Positions 1 through 7,729 of a DNA stretch of 31,787 nt are shown one piece after another (positions within the stretch are counted from its first letter, which is position 1; each line of letters starts with the position of its first letter). The position numbers were made by a program, and so were the translations under genes. The DNA is taken from assembly GCA_900543605.1 (NCBI GenBank), contig UQSK01000017.1:1-31787 (forward strand), written 5' to 3'. The DNA comes from an uncultured Collinsella sp. (lineage in GTDB: Bacteria > Actinomycetota > Coriobacteriia > Coriobacteriales > Coriobacteriaceae). The notes beneath the pieces are model-generated. The model saw nothing but the letters and a program-made list of their open reading frames with translations, was not told the DNA's origin and searched no databases.

Positions 1-851
1 CCGTTGAGCTGCCCGATCTGACCGGCCGCAAGAACATCCTCGAGCTGCATGCCAAGAGCGTGAAGACGCAGCCGCCGATCGACCTGACCGCGATTGCCCG
101 CGCCACGCCCGGTGCCTCGGGCGCTGACCTGGCTAATATCATCAACGAGGGCGCCCTGCGTGCCGTCCGTGAGGGCCGCAAGCGCGCTACGCAGGACGAT
201 TTTGAGGAGTCGGTGGAGGTCGTTATCGCCGGCCAGCAGCGCAAGTCGACGGTGCTGTCCGACCATGAGAAGCAGGTTGTGTCCTACCACGAGATCGGTC
301 ATGCCATCGTTGCCGCCCGCCAGAAGGGCTCTGCGCCGGTCACGAAGATTACCATCGTGCCGCGCACGAGCGGTGCTCTGGGCTACACCATGCAGGTCGA
401 GGAGGATGAGCGCTTCCTGACCACGCGTCAGGAGGTGCTGGACAAGCTCGCCGTCTATTGCGGCGGACGTGCCGCCGAGGAGCTTATCTTTGGCGAGATG
501 ACGACCGGCGCCGCCAACGATATCGAGCAGGCCACCAAGCTCGCCCGTAACATGGTGACGCGCTTTGGTATGTCCGATGAGTTTGGCATGATGGCGCTCG
601 GTACCGTTCAGAATGCGTACCTCAACCAGGACACGTCGCTCACCTGCGCCCCCGGTACGGCCGAGCGCGTGGACGCGATTGTCGCCAAGCTGATCGAGGA
701 TGCGCACGACCGCGCCCTGCAGATCCTGAAGGAGAACAAGTTCAAGCTCCACGAGCTGGCTCGTTATCTGTACAAGAAGGAGACCATCACGGGCGAGGAG
801 TTCATGAACCTCCTCACGCGTGAGAATCCGCTGATGCCCAAGCAGCAGTAA
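1..851 (+). CDS. ftsH: ATP-dependent zinc metalloprotease FtsH, C-terminal part
   Basis: Membrane-anchored AAA+ protease that degrades misfolded membrane and regulatory proteins. The gene is cut by the left edge. The reading frame is open from base 3 and gives 282 residues. It begins at the end of the AAA+ module (lid, with the TPGASGADLANIINE stretch) and continues into the M41 peptidase domain. The zinc motif is at 288-302 and reads HEIGH rather than the commoner HEAGH. The third metal ligand is the Asp of the downstream GAANDIEQAT segment. The family's N-terminal membrane segments and Walker motifs lie outside the window. The GTG at base 60 is an internal codon, not a start. A strong intrinsic terminator follows the stop. 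The identity is secure; only the 5' extent is unknown. Confidence 0.95.
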   Translation, partial: VELPDLTGRKNILELHAKSVKTQPPIDLTAIARATPGASGADLANIINEGALRAVREGRKRATQDDFEESVEVVIAGQQRKSTVLSDHEKQVVSYHEIGHAIVAARQKGSAPVTKITIVPRTSGALGYTMQVEEDERFLTTRQEVLDKLAVYCGGRAAEELIFGEMTTGAANDIEQATKLARNMVTRFGMSDEFGMMALGTVQNAYLNQDTSLTCAPGTAERVDAIVAKLIEDAHDRALQILKENKFKLHELARYLYKKETITGEEFMNLLTRENPLMPKQQ

Positions 852-878
852 AGCCGCGGCCGAGCCAGTAAACGCCGA

Positions 879-915
879 CGCCCCATTTGAGCAGCTTTCT
901 CAAATGGGGCGTTTT
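879..915 (+). terminator. Intrinsic terminator of ftsH
   Basis: A perfect 13-bp stem (879-891 with 899-911) with a 7-nt loop is followed by TTTT. It sits 27 bases after the ftsH stop and just before the next ribosome binding site. Confidence 0.9.
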
Positions 916-932
916 GCTTGAGAGGGATGGAA

Positions 933-1388
933 ATGAAGATCGTGGTGAGCGCCTGCTTGATGGGCGAGAGCTGCAAGTATAACGGGCTCGACAACTACCA
1001 TCGCGAGTTGGTCGAGGCCTGCGAGCGTACAGGGACCGAGGTCCTCTTGGTTTGCCCTGAGGTCTTTGGGGGCCTGCCCACGCCGCGCAAGCCGTCCGAG
1101 ATTGTGTACGGAGAGGTTCGTACCTGCGAGGGCATCTCGGTCGATCGCGAATTTCGCCTGGGTGCCCAACGAGCGCTCGATATGTGCGAGCAGGCGGGCG
1201 GGCCGGAAGAGATCGCCGCGTGCATCCTGCAGGACCGTAGTCCCTCGTGCGGCGCGGGTCGCATCTACGACGGAACATTCAGCGGCACCCTTACGGCGGG
1301 CAACGGCGTCTTCGTTGATTTACTGCTCCGCCACGGTTATCGCGTGATCCCGGCAAGCGAATTTGACTCGAGCATGTTACGTCAATAA
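933..1388 (+). CDS. DUF523 family protein
   Basis: A 151-residue protein of the DUF523 family (COG1683), which has no settled biochemical role. Visible hallmarks are the N-terminal KIVVSACLMGESCKYNG stretch, the CPEVFGGLPTPRKPSE segment, and the C-terminal LQDRSPSCG motif with GNGV after it. The conserved cysteines suggest a metal or redox site, but that is inference. I chose the ATG at 933 because GAGAGGG lies 6 bases upstream. The in-frame ATG at 927 touches that site, and the TTG at 918 lies upstream of it. The gene stands alone between the ftsH terminator and a terminator shared with the convergent dehydrogenase gene. Confidence 0.85.
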   Translation: MKIVVSACLMGESCKYNGLDNYHRELVEACERTGTEVLLVCPEVFGGLPTPRKPSEIVYGEVRTCEGISVDREFRLGAQRALDMCEQAGGPEEIAACILQDRSPSCGAGRIYDGTFSGTLTAGNGVFVDLLLRHGYRVIPASEFDSSMLRQ

Positions 1389-1428
1389 AAAACCGCCACA
1401 AAGGTACTGTCCCCTTTGTGGCGGTTTT
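1389..1428. terminator. Bidirectional intrinsic terminator
   Basis: A perfect 16-bp stem (1389-1404 with 1413-1428) with an 8-nt loop. It carries an A-run on the left and a T-run on the right, so it can work on both strands. It lies between the convergent DUF523 and dehydrogenase genes. Its CCACAAAGG core recurs in the terminator at 9038-9074. Confidence 0.9.
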
Positions 1429-1434
1429 GGTCGG

Positions 1435-2523
1435 TTAGGCCAGGATAGAGTGGCCGTAGGCGTTGGCTGCCTTGATGGCGGCGGCGAATTTCTCGTCGGT
1501 GAAGGGCTCGGGGTTTCCCTGCTTCCACTCGTTGGTGGCGTGTGCGTACTCGCACAGGGCAGGGATGTCGGCCTCGGAAAGCCCGACCTGCTCAAGCGTC
1601 ACGGGCAGGCCCATCTGCTTGTTAAAGGCGGCGTAGCGCTCAATGTTCTCGGTATCGCCCGTATAGGCAAACAGCACGAGCACGCCCAGGCTTACGACCT
1701 CGCCGTGCAGATAGGTTCCCTCGCGCGGAATGCTGCATGTCGCATTGTAGAACGCGTGTGCCACGCTCGAGTTGTAGTAGTAATCGTTTTGGTTGGTCAG
1801 GTTCGAGACATAGCCCGTGTTGACCACGATGTCGAGCGCGATCTGCTTGACGGCTTCGCTCGACAGGTTCTTGCGTACGTCCTCAAGACCCTGGACGCCA
1901 TAAGTAAACAGCGGCTCGGAGCAGGTGTGGGCGAGTGCCAGGCCAAGACCGGCGGTATGCTCCAAATTACCGGCGCTCGTGGCGTACTCGACCTCGGGCT
2001 GCTTGGACAGGGCATCGCCCACGCCGGCCCAGAAGTACTCCGCTGGAGCCTCGGCGATAATCTTGGGGTTGATGAAGATGTGCGCCGGTCGGTTGGGGTA
2101 CGAATAGCCCTCGAGCGAGCCGTCGTCGTTGTACACGACGGCAATGGCGGTCGCAGCGGAGCAGTTGGAACAGATCGTCGGGACGGTGAAGACTATCTTC
2201 TTGAGCTCGATGGCTGCGGTCTTCACGGTGTCGAGCGCCTTGCCGCCGCCGCAGGCGATGAGCACGTCGGCTTCCTGGCAGGCAGGAGAGTTCACGACTT
2301 TGGCGATATTGGCACGCGTACTGTTGGTGCCATAGACGCGCGTCTCCAGAACCTCGACATCGGTACCTTCAAGAGCCGCCTCGATGCCCGACAGCGCTGC
2401 AGCCAGGGCTCGCTTGCCGCCAATGATGGCGACCTTGGTCGCTCCGTACTCTGCCAGTGCGGCGGGCAGCTCGGTAAAACAATCCTCGCCAACGGTGTAG
2501 TCGCTCATTCCGATCGTGCGCAT
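1435..2523 (-). CDS. Iron-containing alcohol dehydrogenase family protein (glycerol dehydrogenase-like)
   Basis: A 362-residue NAD(P)-dependent dehydrogenase of the GldA/COG0371 branch. A Rossmann-type half carries the GGGKALD motif (residues 92-98). An all-helical half carries the metal site: Asp170 in GVGDALSK, His256 in SVAHAF and His273 in YLHGEV. All three ligands are present. The substrate loop reads PTICSNCSAAT, where glycerol dehydrogenases usually have an Asp (PTIASTDAP-like), so glycerol is not assured as substrate. The start is the ATG at 2523, with AAGAAGG 6 bases upstream; an upstream in-frame extension to 2583 has no such site. The gene is monocistronic and convergent with the DUF523 gene. 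Family is confident, substrate is not. Confidence 0.88.
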   Translation of the reverse strand: MRTIGMSDYTVGEDCFTELPAALAEYGATKVAIIGGKRALAAALSGIEAALEGTDVEVLETRVYGTNSTRANIAKVVNSPACQEADVLIACGGGKALDTVKTAAIELKKIVFTVPTICSNCSAATAIAVVYNDDGSLEGYSYPNRPAHIFINPKIIAEAPAEYFWAGVGDALSKQPEVEYATSAGNLEHTAGLGLALAHTCSEPLFTYGVQGLEDVRKNLSSEAVKQIALDIVVNTGYVSNLTNQNDYYYNSSVAHAFYNATCSIPREGTYLHGEVVSLGVLVLFAYTGDTENIERYAAFNKQMGLPVTLEQVGLSEADIPALCEYAHATNEWKQGNPEPFTDEKFAAAIKAANAYGHSILA

Positions 2524-2644
2524 AACAACCTTCTTTCGTTCGATAAAGTGCTTACAGGTATTTTGCTCCAGGATAAGGTCCACGGCCGCAAGAAATTTCG
2601 AACGTATAAAACCAGTGTTGAGGGTTTTTCGCTGGCGCGGAACG

Positions 2645-2653
2645 TGCTAGCAT
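2645..2653 (+). promoter_or_regulatory. Candidate extended -10 promoter of ileS leader
   Basis: TGCTAGCAT fits the extended -10 form TGnTAnnnT and lies about 20 bases before the first conserved T-box element. I see no convincing -35 box. The stretch 2524-2644 otherwise holds only the leader of the reverse-strand dehydrogenase gene. Confidence 0.4.
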
Positions 2654-2666
2654 ACTCCGCATAAGC

Positions 2667-2967
2667 GTTGATGGGGACGAGTAGTCGGCCGTCCGCATGT
2701 TACAGAGAGCGGGGAGCGCTGAGAACCCGTGCATGCGACCGATGAAAATCACCCCGGAGCTGCGGTCCCAACGGACGTGCCGTGCAGGTTCGTCTTAGTA
2801 GACATCGCCGAGATGGTCGTCGATACAGGCCAGCCGAGTAACGGATGCGAGCGCGCGAATACGCGGGCGAGGGCATCTAAGCTGGGTGGTTAAGCGAAGA
2901 GCTTTTGCGGGCGTGCAGCCCGTTTTGTGGCGCTTCGTCCCAGCTTGCAGGGACGGGCGCTTTTTTT
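2667..2967 (+). promoter_or_regulatory. T-box riboswitch (isoleucine) upstream of ileS
   Basis: tRNA-sensing leader of about 300 nt. GACGAGTAG (2676-2684) and an AGAGAGCGGGGA-like stretch (2704-2714) match the Stem I signature. The specifier region reads GAAAATCACCCCGGAG with the isoleucine codon ATC at 2748-2750. The T-box core is GGGTGG at 2884-2889, a variant of the AGGGTGG consensus. AAGCTGGG (2879-2886), which overlaps the core, is exactly complementary to CCCAGCTT (2939-2946) in the terminal hairpin, offering a switching element. The leader ends in a hairpin (about 2930-2960) followed by seven T, so control is probably transcriptional. Uncharged tRNA-Ile would favour ileS expression. 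The exact fold is inferred. Confidence 0.85.
2930..2967 (+). terminator. T-box regulated terminator before ileS
   Basis: GCGCTTCGTCCC pairs with GGGACGGGCGC (with two G-U pairs and one bulge) and is followed by seven T at 2961-2967. A smaller hairpin, CGGGC/GCCCG with TTTT after it, lies just upstream at about 2908-2926. Together they form the attenuator of the T-box leader. Confidence 0.75.
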
Positions 2968-3010
2968 GGTGCCCATCGGGCGTGCGCGCCCACGACATGA
3001 AAGGGGTACC

Positions 3011-5812
3011 GTGGCAAACGAGTACAAGCAGACGATGAATCTGCCCAAGACCGGTTTTCCCATGCGTGCCGGTCTTTCCAAGTCCGAGCCCAAGCGACTC
3101 AAGGACTGGCAGGACAACAAGGTCTACGAGCAGGTTTTGAAGAAGAACGAGGGTCACAAGAAGTTCGTGCTGCACGACGGTCCTCCGTACGCCAACGGTC
3201 CGATCCACATCGGCCATGCCATGAACAAGATCTCCAAGGACATGATCAACCGTTACTGGATGATGCAGGGCTGCGAAGTTCCCTATGTCCCCGGTTGGGA
3301 CTGCCACGGTCAGCCGATCGAGCACAAGGTCGAGGAAAAGCTCGGCACCGAGAAGTTCAACCAGACCTCCACGGCCAAGATCCGCGAGCTCTGCAACGAG
3401 TTCGCTGTCGAGAACATCGAGCTCCAGAAGGCCGGCTTCCGTCGCTTGGGAGTGCTTGGCGACTGGGACAACCCGTATCTGACGCTCTATCACCAGCACG
3501 ACGCCGCCGACATCGAGGTCTTCAAGGCCATGTTCGATAAGGGCATGATCTATCGCGGTCACAAGCCGGTTCACTGGTGCAAGCACTGCCACACCGCGCT
3601 GGCCGAGGCCGAGATCGAGTACTCCGACGAGACGAGCCCGTCCATTTTCGTGCGCTTCGAGATGACCTCCAAGCCTGCCGGCCTCGAGAATTTTGACGGC
3701 CCGGTCGACTTTATCATCTGGACGACCACGCCGTGGACCATCCCCTCCGACCAGGCCGTTTCCCTCAAGCCTGGCGCCGCCTACGTCGCCGTTGAGCACG
3801 ACGGCCGCGCCGAGGTCATGCTCGAGGACCTGGCTCCCAAGTGCTGCGAGGAGTTTGGCTGGGAGTACACCCCGGTTATGGTCGACGGCAAGCCCTACGT
3901 GGTTCCCGCCGAGACCTTCCACCACATCCACTACAAGCAGCCGATCTTTGACGGTGTCGAGGGCGTGGCGCTGCTGGCCGATTACGTCGGTGTCGATGAC
4001 GGTACCGGTATCGTCCACAACTCGCCCGGCCACGGCGTCGACGACTACTTTGCCTGCCTCAAGGAAGGCATCACCGACATCTGTATGCCGGTCGATGACG
4101 ACGGCAAGTTCTACACCGGCGAGGAGTTTGGCACCGGTGGCCCCTTCAGCGGTATGGATACCGATGAGGCCAACCCGCACATCATCGAGTTCCTGCGCGA
4201 GCGCGGCACCCTGGTCCTCGAGAAGAAGATCACGCACAGCTATCCGCACTGCTGGCGCTGCAAGCACCCGGTGCTCTTCCGTGCTACTGACCAGTGGTTT
4301 GTCTCGATGGACAAGACCGGTTTGCGCGAGCAGGCTGGCAAGGAGGTTCGCGAGAACGTCAAGTGGTATCCGGCTCACGCCGCCAACCGCATCGGCGCCA
4401 TGGTTGAGCAGCGTCCCGACTGGTGCATCAGCCGTCAGCGCAACTGGGGCGTGCCTATCCCCAGCTACACCTGTGCCGATTGCGGCGAGAAGGTCATGAA
4501 CGACGCTACGCTCGACGCCGTCATCAAGCTCTTCCATGAGAAGGGCTCCGACGCCTGGTTCACCGACGCTCCCGAGAGCTACCTGGGCGAGGCCTGCGTC
4601 TGCCCCAAGTGCGGTGGCCATCACCTCAAGGCCGATAAGGACATCCTCGACGTGTGGTGGGACTCCGGCGTCTCCTGGAAGGCCGTCTGCGAGTACCGTC
4701 CCGAGCTGGAGTATCCGGCGGATGTGTACCTCGAGGGCTCCGACCAGCACCGCGGTTGGTTCCAGAGCTCGCTGCTCACTTCGGTGGGCGCCAACGGCCA
4801 TGCTCCGTACAAGGCGGTCGTCTCTCAGGGCTTCACACTCGATGGCCAGGGCCGCAAGATGTCCAAGTCGCTCGGCAACGTCATCGACCCCAACAAGGTC
4901 TGCGACGAGATGGGCGCCGACATCGTCCGCCTGTGGGTTGCCTCCGTCGATACCAGCTCCGACGTTTCCATCGACCACGAGATCCTTGCTCGTACGTCCG
5001 ATGCCTACCGTCGTTTCCGCAACACACTGCGCTTCTTGCTCTCCGAGCTCGAGGGTCAGTTTGAGCCCGAGACCGACGGCGTCGCCTTTGCCGACTTGCT
5101 GCCGCTCGACAAGCTCATGGTTGCCCGCCTGACCCAGGTCCAGGCCGAGGTCGACGATGCCTACGCCTGCTACGAGTTCCCGCGCGCCTACCGTGCGCTC
5201 TACGACTTTGTGGTTACCGAGCTTTCCAACGTGTATCTCGACGCCCTGAAGGACCGTCTGTACTGCGACAAGCCCGGCTCGCTCGAGCGCCGCAGCGCCC
5301 AGACCGTGCTGGCCGAGCTCTTCTCGATGCTCATGCGCGACCTGCAGCCGATCCTGTCCTACACCGTCGACGAGGCCATGGCCTATGCGCCCGCTGGCTG
5401 CGTCGATCACCAGAAGTACGCCGCGCTGCTCGATTGGTACAAGTCGCCTATCACGGTCGACGAGGCCAATGAGTTCGAGGGCGTGCTCGAGGCTTCCCTC
5501 GAGCTCCGTAGCGCCGTGACCAAGGCCCTTGAGGATGCCCGCTCCGCCGGCACCTTCACTAAGAGCCAGCAGGTCCGCGTCAAGGCGGTCGTTCCCGCCG
5601 AGATGTACGCGCTGCTGACCGGCGACAAGGCCGTCGACCTGGCCGAGTTCTACATCGTCTCCGATGTTGAGCTGACCCAGGGCGAGGAGCTCTCCGTTGC
5701 CATCGAGGCTGCCGAGGGCGAGTGCTGCGACCGTTGCTGGAACTACCGCACCACCGTCGGCGAGTACAACGGCCACGCGCATATCTGCAAGCGCTGCGCG
5801 AATGCCCTTTAA
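3011..5812 (+). CDS. ileS: Isoleucyl-tRNA synthetase
   Basis: Cytosolic class I synthetase that charges tRNA-Ile. It is 933 residues long, typical for the bacterial type. HIGH is at residues 66-69 and KMSKS at 616-620, with the editing domain between them. The C-terminal zinc-binding knuckle is intact (Cys906, Cys909, Cys926, Cys929; Cys905 is adjacent). I chose the GTG at 3011 because AAAGGGG lies 4 bases upstream and the N-terminus NLPKTGFPMRAGL then begins at the usual distance. The frame stays open upstream to 2927, but that part is leader RNA. Expression is likely set by the T-box before it. The gene is single and ends at a terminator. Confidence 0.97.
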   Translation: MANEYKQTMNLPKTGFPMRAGLSKSEPKRLKDWQDNKVYEQVLKKNEGHKKFVLHDGPPYANGPIHIGHAMNKISKDMINRYWMMQGCEVPYVPGWDCHGQPIEHKVEEKLGTEKFNQTSTAKIRELCNEFAVENIELQKAGFRRLGVLGDWDNPYLTLYHQHDAADIEVFKAMFDKGMIYRGHKPVHWCKHCHTALAEAEIEYSDETSPSIFVRFEMTSKPAGLENFDGPVDFIIWTTTPWTIPSDQAVSLKPGAAYVAVEHDGRAEVMLEDLAPKCCEEFGWEYTPVMVDGKPYVVPAETFHHIHYKQPIFDGVEGVALLADYVGVDDGTGIVHNSPGHGVDDYFACLKEGITDICMPVDDDGKFYTGEEFGTGGPFSGMDTDEANPHIIEFLRERGTLVLEKKITHSYPHCWRCKHPVLFRATDQWFVSMDKTGLREQAGKEVRENVKWYPAHAANRIGAMVEQRPDWCISRQRNWGVPIPSYTCADCGEKVMNDATLDAVIKLFHEKGSDAWFTDAPESYLGEACVCPKCGGHHLKADKDILDVWWDSGVSWKAVCEYRPELEYPADVYLEGSDQHRGWFQSSLLTSVGANGHAPYKAVVSQGFTLDGQGRKMSKSLGNVIDPNKVCDEMGADIVRLWVASVDTSSDVSIDHEILARTSDAYRRFRNTLRFLLSELEGQFEPETDGVAFADLLPLDKLMVARLTQVQAEVDDAYACYEFPRAYRALYDFVVTELSNVYLDALKDRLYCDKPGSLERRSAQTVLAELFSMLMRDLQPILSYTVDEAMAYAPAGCVDHQKYAALLDWYKSPITVDEANEFEGVLEASLELRSAVTKALEDARSAGTFTKSQQVRVKAVVPAEMYALLTGDKAVDLAEFYIVSDVELTQGEELSVAIEAAEGECCDRCWNYRTTVGEYNGHAHICKRCANAL

Positions 5813-5880
5813 GGCACGGTAACTCGGCATTTTAGTTATTGGGAGAATTTGGACGCCTTCGGCCCATTTGCTCCGCTGAA

Positions 5881-5920
5881 TAAAAGCGGCATTCTGTTTT
5901 TCGGAATGCCGCTTTCTTTT
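5881..5920 (+). terminator. Intrinsic terminator of ileS
   Basis: A 12-bp perfect stem (5883-5894 with 5904-5915) with a 9-nt loop is followed by a T-rich tract. It lies 70 bases after the ileS stop. The following 114 bases up to lspA contain a possible -10 (TATAAG, 5977-5982) with no clear -35. Confidence 0.88.
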
Positions 5921-6034
5921 TATGCTGGTTATTTATCTGGCGTTAGCGAATATGTCGTGCGCTCTGCGTGTGGCAATATAAGATGGTTAATTGCGTTAAA
6001 CGGAATTCGATGTTCTTGAGGGTAGGGGATTGAT

Positions 6035-6634
6035 TTGGGTCGTGCTGGGGGTATGACGCCGCCTTTGCGTTGGCGGTTGGGTGTTGCTGGTGGGGTGGCG
6101 CTGGTTGTGCTGCTTCTTGACCAGCTGACCAAGCTTGCGGTTCGTTCCGTGGGCGACGCTTTGCATGTGACCGTCATCCCCGGTGTCATTGACTTTATGT
6201 TTGTCCGTAATATCGGTGCTGCCTTTAGCATGGGCGAGGGGCATGGCGTTGCGTTCGCTTTGCTGGCGCTTGCGGTCATTGTCGCCATTGCCGTGTACTT
6301 GCTTCGCACGCCCCAGCTTGCTCGCTTGGAGGTTGTGGGCATGGCTATGGTCGTGGGTGGCGCCATTGGCAACGCGATCGATCGCCTGGCTTTTGGCTTT
6401 GTGACCGATTTTATTGCCACCACCTTCATCGACTTTCCCGTCTTTAACGTGGCCGATATCGGCATCACCGTAGGCGTTGTGCTTGCCCTCATCGGCTACA
6501 TGTTCTTGAGCCCTGCGGCCCGCGAAGTCGATGCGACTGCCGAGCTCAATGCCCGTGATGAGGCCCGCGCCAAGCGCAAAGCCAAGCAGCGTGGGGAGCG
6601 TGCCCGCAAGATTCGCGAAAGGAATGAGCGTTAA
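6035..6634 (+). CDS. lspA: Lipoprotein signal peptidase II
   Basis: Membrane aspartyl protease that removes the signal peptide from prolipoproteins after lipidation. The 199-residue product has four hydrophobic segments. It also has the family motifs NIGAAFSM, GNAIDR (catalytic Asp) and FNVADI (second catalytic Asp). The family is usually about 160 residues. The excess is a charged, strongly basic C-terminal tail rich in Arg, Lys and Glu, probably cytoplasmic. I favour the TTG at 6035 because AGGGG lies 6 bases upstream. The in-frame ATG at 6053 has only a G-run directly abutting it. The gene overlaps rluD by one base (TAATG), so the two are co-transcribed. Confidence 0.93.
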   Translation: MGRAGGMTPPLRWRLGVAGGVALVVLLLDQLTKLAVRSVGDALHVTVIPGVIDFMFVRNIGAAFSMGEGHGVAFALLALAVIVAIAVYLLRTPQLARLEVVGMAMVVGGAIGNAIDRLAFGFVTDFIATTFIDFPVFNVADIGITVGVVLALIGYMFLSPAAREVDATAELNARDEARAKRKAKQRGERARKIRERNER

Positions 6635-7647
6635 TGGCCGACATCCATATTCTTGTTGCCGACGATTGCTCTGGCCAGCGTCTCGACGCCTTTCTGGGTG
6701 CCAACGACGGCTGCCCCACGCGCTCTGCCTGCGCGCATCTGATCGAGGGCGGCGCCGTAATCGTGAACGGCGAGACCTGCCTATCAAAAAAATATGCTGT
6801 GCGCTCCGGTGACCGCATCTCGGTCGACCTGCCCGAGCCGCATGATCCCACTGATGTGATTCCCGAGGCCATCCCCCTCGATATCCGTTACGAGGACGAC
6901 TACCTCATCGTGCTCTCCAAGCAGCGCGGCCTGGTGTGCCATCCCGCCCATGGCCACGAGAGCGGCACCCTTGCGAACGCTCTGGTCTACCACTGCGGCA
7001 TCGACCATCTTGGAACCGTACAGGGTGAGGACCGCCCCGGCATCGTGCATCGTTTAGATCGCGATACCTCGGGCCTCATGCTTGCGGCAAAAGACGACGA
7101 CACGCAGCGCGCGCTCCAAAATCTCATTCGCACGCGCACGCTCGATCGTCGCTATATCACGCTCGTTCACGGACATATCGCTATGGATGAGGGTACCATC
7201 AATACCGGTATCGCCCGTTCCACGCGCGACCGCGTCAAGATGGCGGTTTCGGACGACCCCTTTGCCCGTCAGGCCATTACGACCTTTAAGGTCCTCGAGC
7301 GCTTTGATTCCACCCGCTTTGACGACGGCTACACGCTTGTCGAGTGTCACCTGTTTACCGGCCGCACGCATCAGATTCGCGTGCATATGCGTCATATCAA
7401 CCACGCCTGCGTGGGCGATCCACTTTACGGCAAGTGCGATGCGCGCGCCGACCAGGGCCTGACCAGGCAGTTCCTTCATTCCTGGCGCGTGGCGTTCGAC
7501 CATCCCGTGACTGGGGAGCGTATTGAGTGCCGCGATGAGCTGCCGTGGGATCTCGCTGCGGTTCTCGACGATCTGGCTCCGCGCTCGCTCGGTCGCACGG
7601 CCGCTGGAGATGAAATCGTTCCGCAGCTCGGTCTGCTCGAAGCCTAG
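6634..7647 (+). CDS. rluD: RluA/RluD-family 23S rRNA pseudouridine synthase
   Basis: Converts uridines in large-subunit rRNA to pseudouridine. The 337-residue protein has an N-terminal S4 RNA-binding domain (about residues 12-75) and a catalytic domain. That domain carries HRLDRDTSGL at 139-148, where Asp142 is the nucleophile. The motif GRTHQIRVH further on also fits the family. AAAGGA in the end of lspA serves as ribosome binding site. The lspA-rluD pairing is common in bacteria. The family is certain; RluD rather than another RluA-type paralogue is the likely assignment from domain content and neighbourhood. Confidence 0.92.
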   Translation: MADIHILVADDCSGQRLDAFLGANDGCPTRSACAHLIEGGAVIVNGETCLSKKYAVRSGDRISVDLPEPHDPTDVIPEAIPLDIRYEDDYLIVLSKQRGLVCHPAHGHESGTLANALVYHCGIDHLGTVQGEDRPGIVHRLDRDTSGLMLAAKDDDTQRALQNLIRTRTLDRRYITLVHGHIAMDEGTINTGIARSTRDRVKMAVSDDPFARQAITTFKVLERFDSTRFDDGYTLVECHLFTGRTHQIRVHMRHINHACVGDPLYGKCDARADQGLTRQFLHSWRVAFDHPVTGERIECRDELPWDLAAVLDDLAPRSLGRTAAGDEIVPQLGLLEA

Positions 7648-7665
7648 CCAGTATTAGGTGGTTTC

Positions 7666-7692
7666 TTGAACTCGGTAAGCCTGCGGTAAGAT
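7666..7692 (+). promoter_or_regulatory. Candidate promoter of the GT2 gene
   Basis: TTGAAC (7666-7671) and TAAGAT (7687-7692) are separated by 15 bases, which is shorter than ideal. They lie between the rluD stop and the glycosyltransferase start. The call is tentative. Confidence 0.35.
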
Positions 7693-7729
7693 ATACGGTT
7701 GTTTACGTAACGCGTTGCTGGGGGCCTGC

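Noticed and set aside
288..302. HEIGH instead of HEAGH in FtsH as a loss of function
   Set aside because: Both His ligands and the catalytic Glu are present; the middle residue tolerates substitution.
1363..2664. A 433-codon forward open frame opposite the dehydrogenase
   Set aside because: It overlaps the bidirectional terminator and the leader region and is the complement of a well-supported gene.
2795..5830. A 1011-codon open frame on the reverse strand opposite ileS
   Set aside because: It mirrors ileS codon bias in GC-rich DNA, lacks a ribosome site and any recognisable domain, and runs through the T-box leader.
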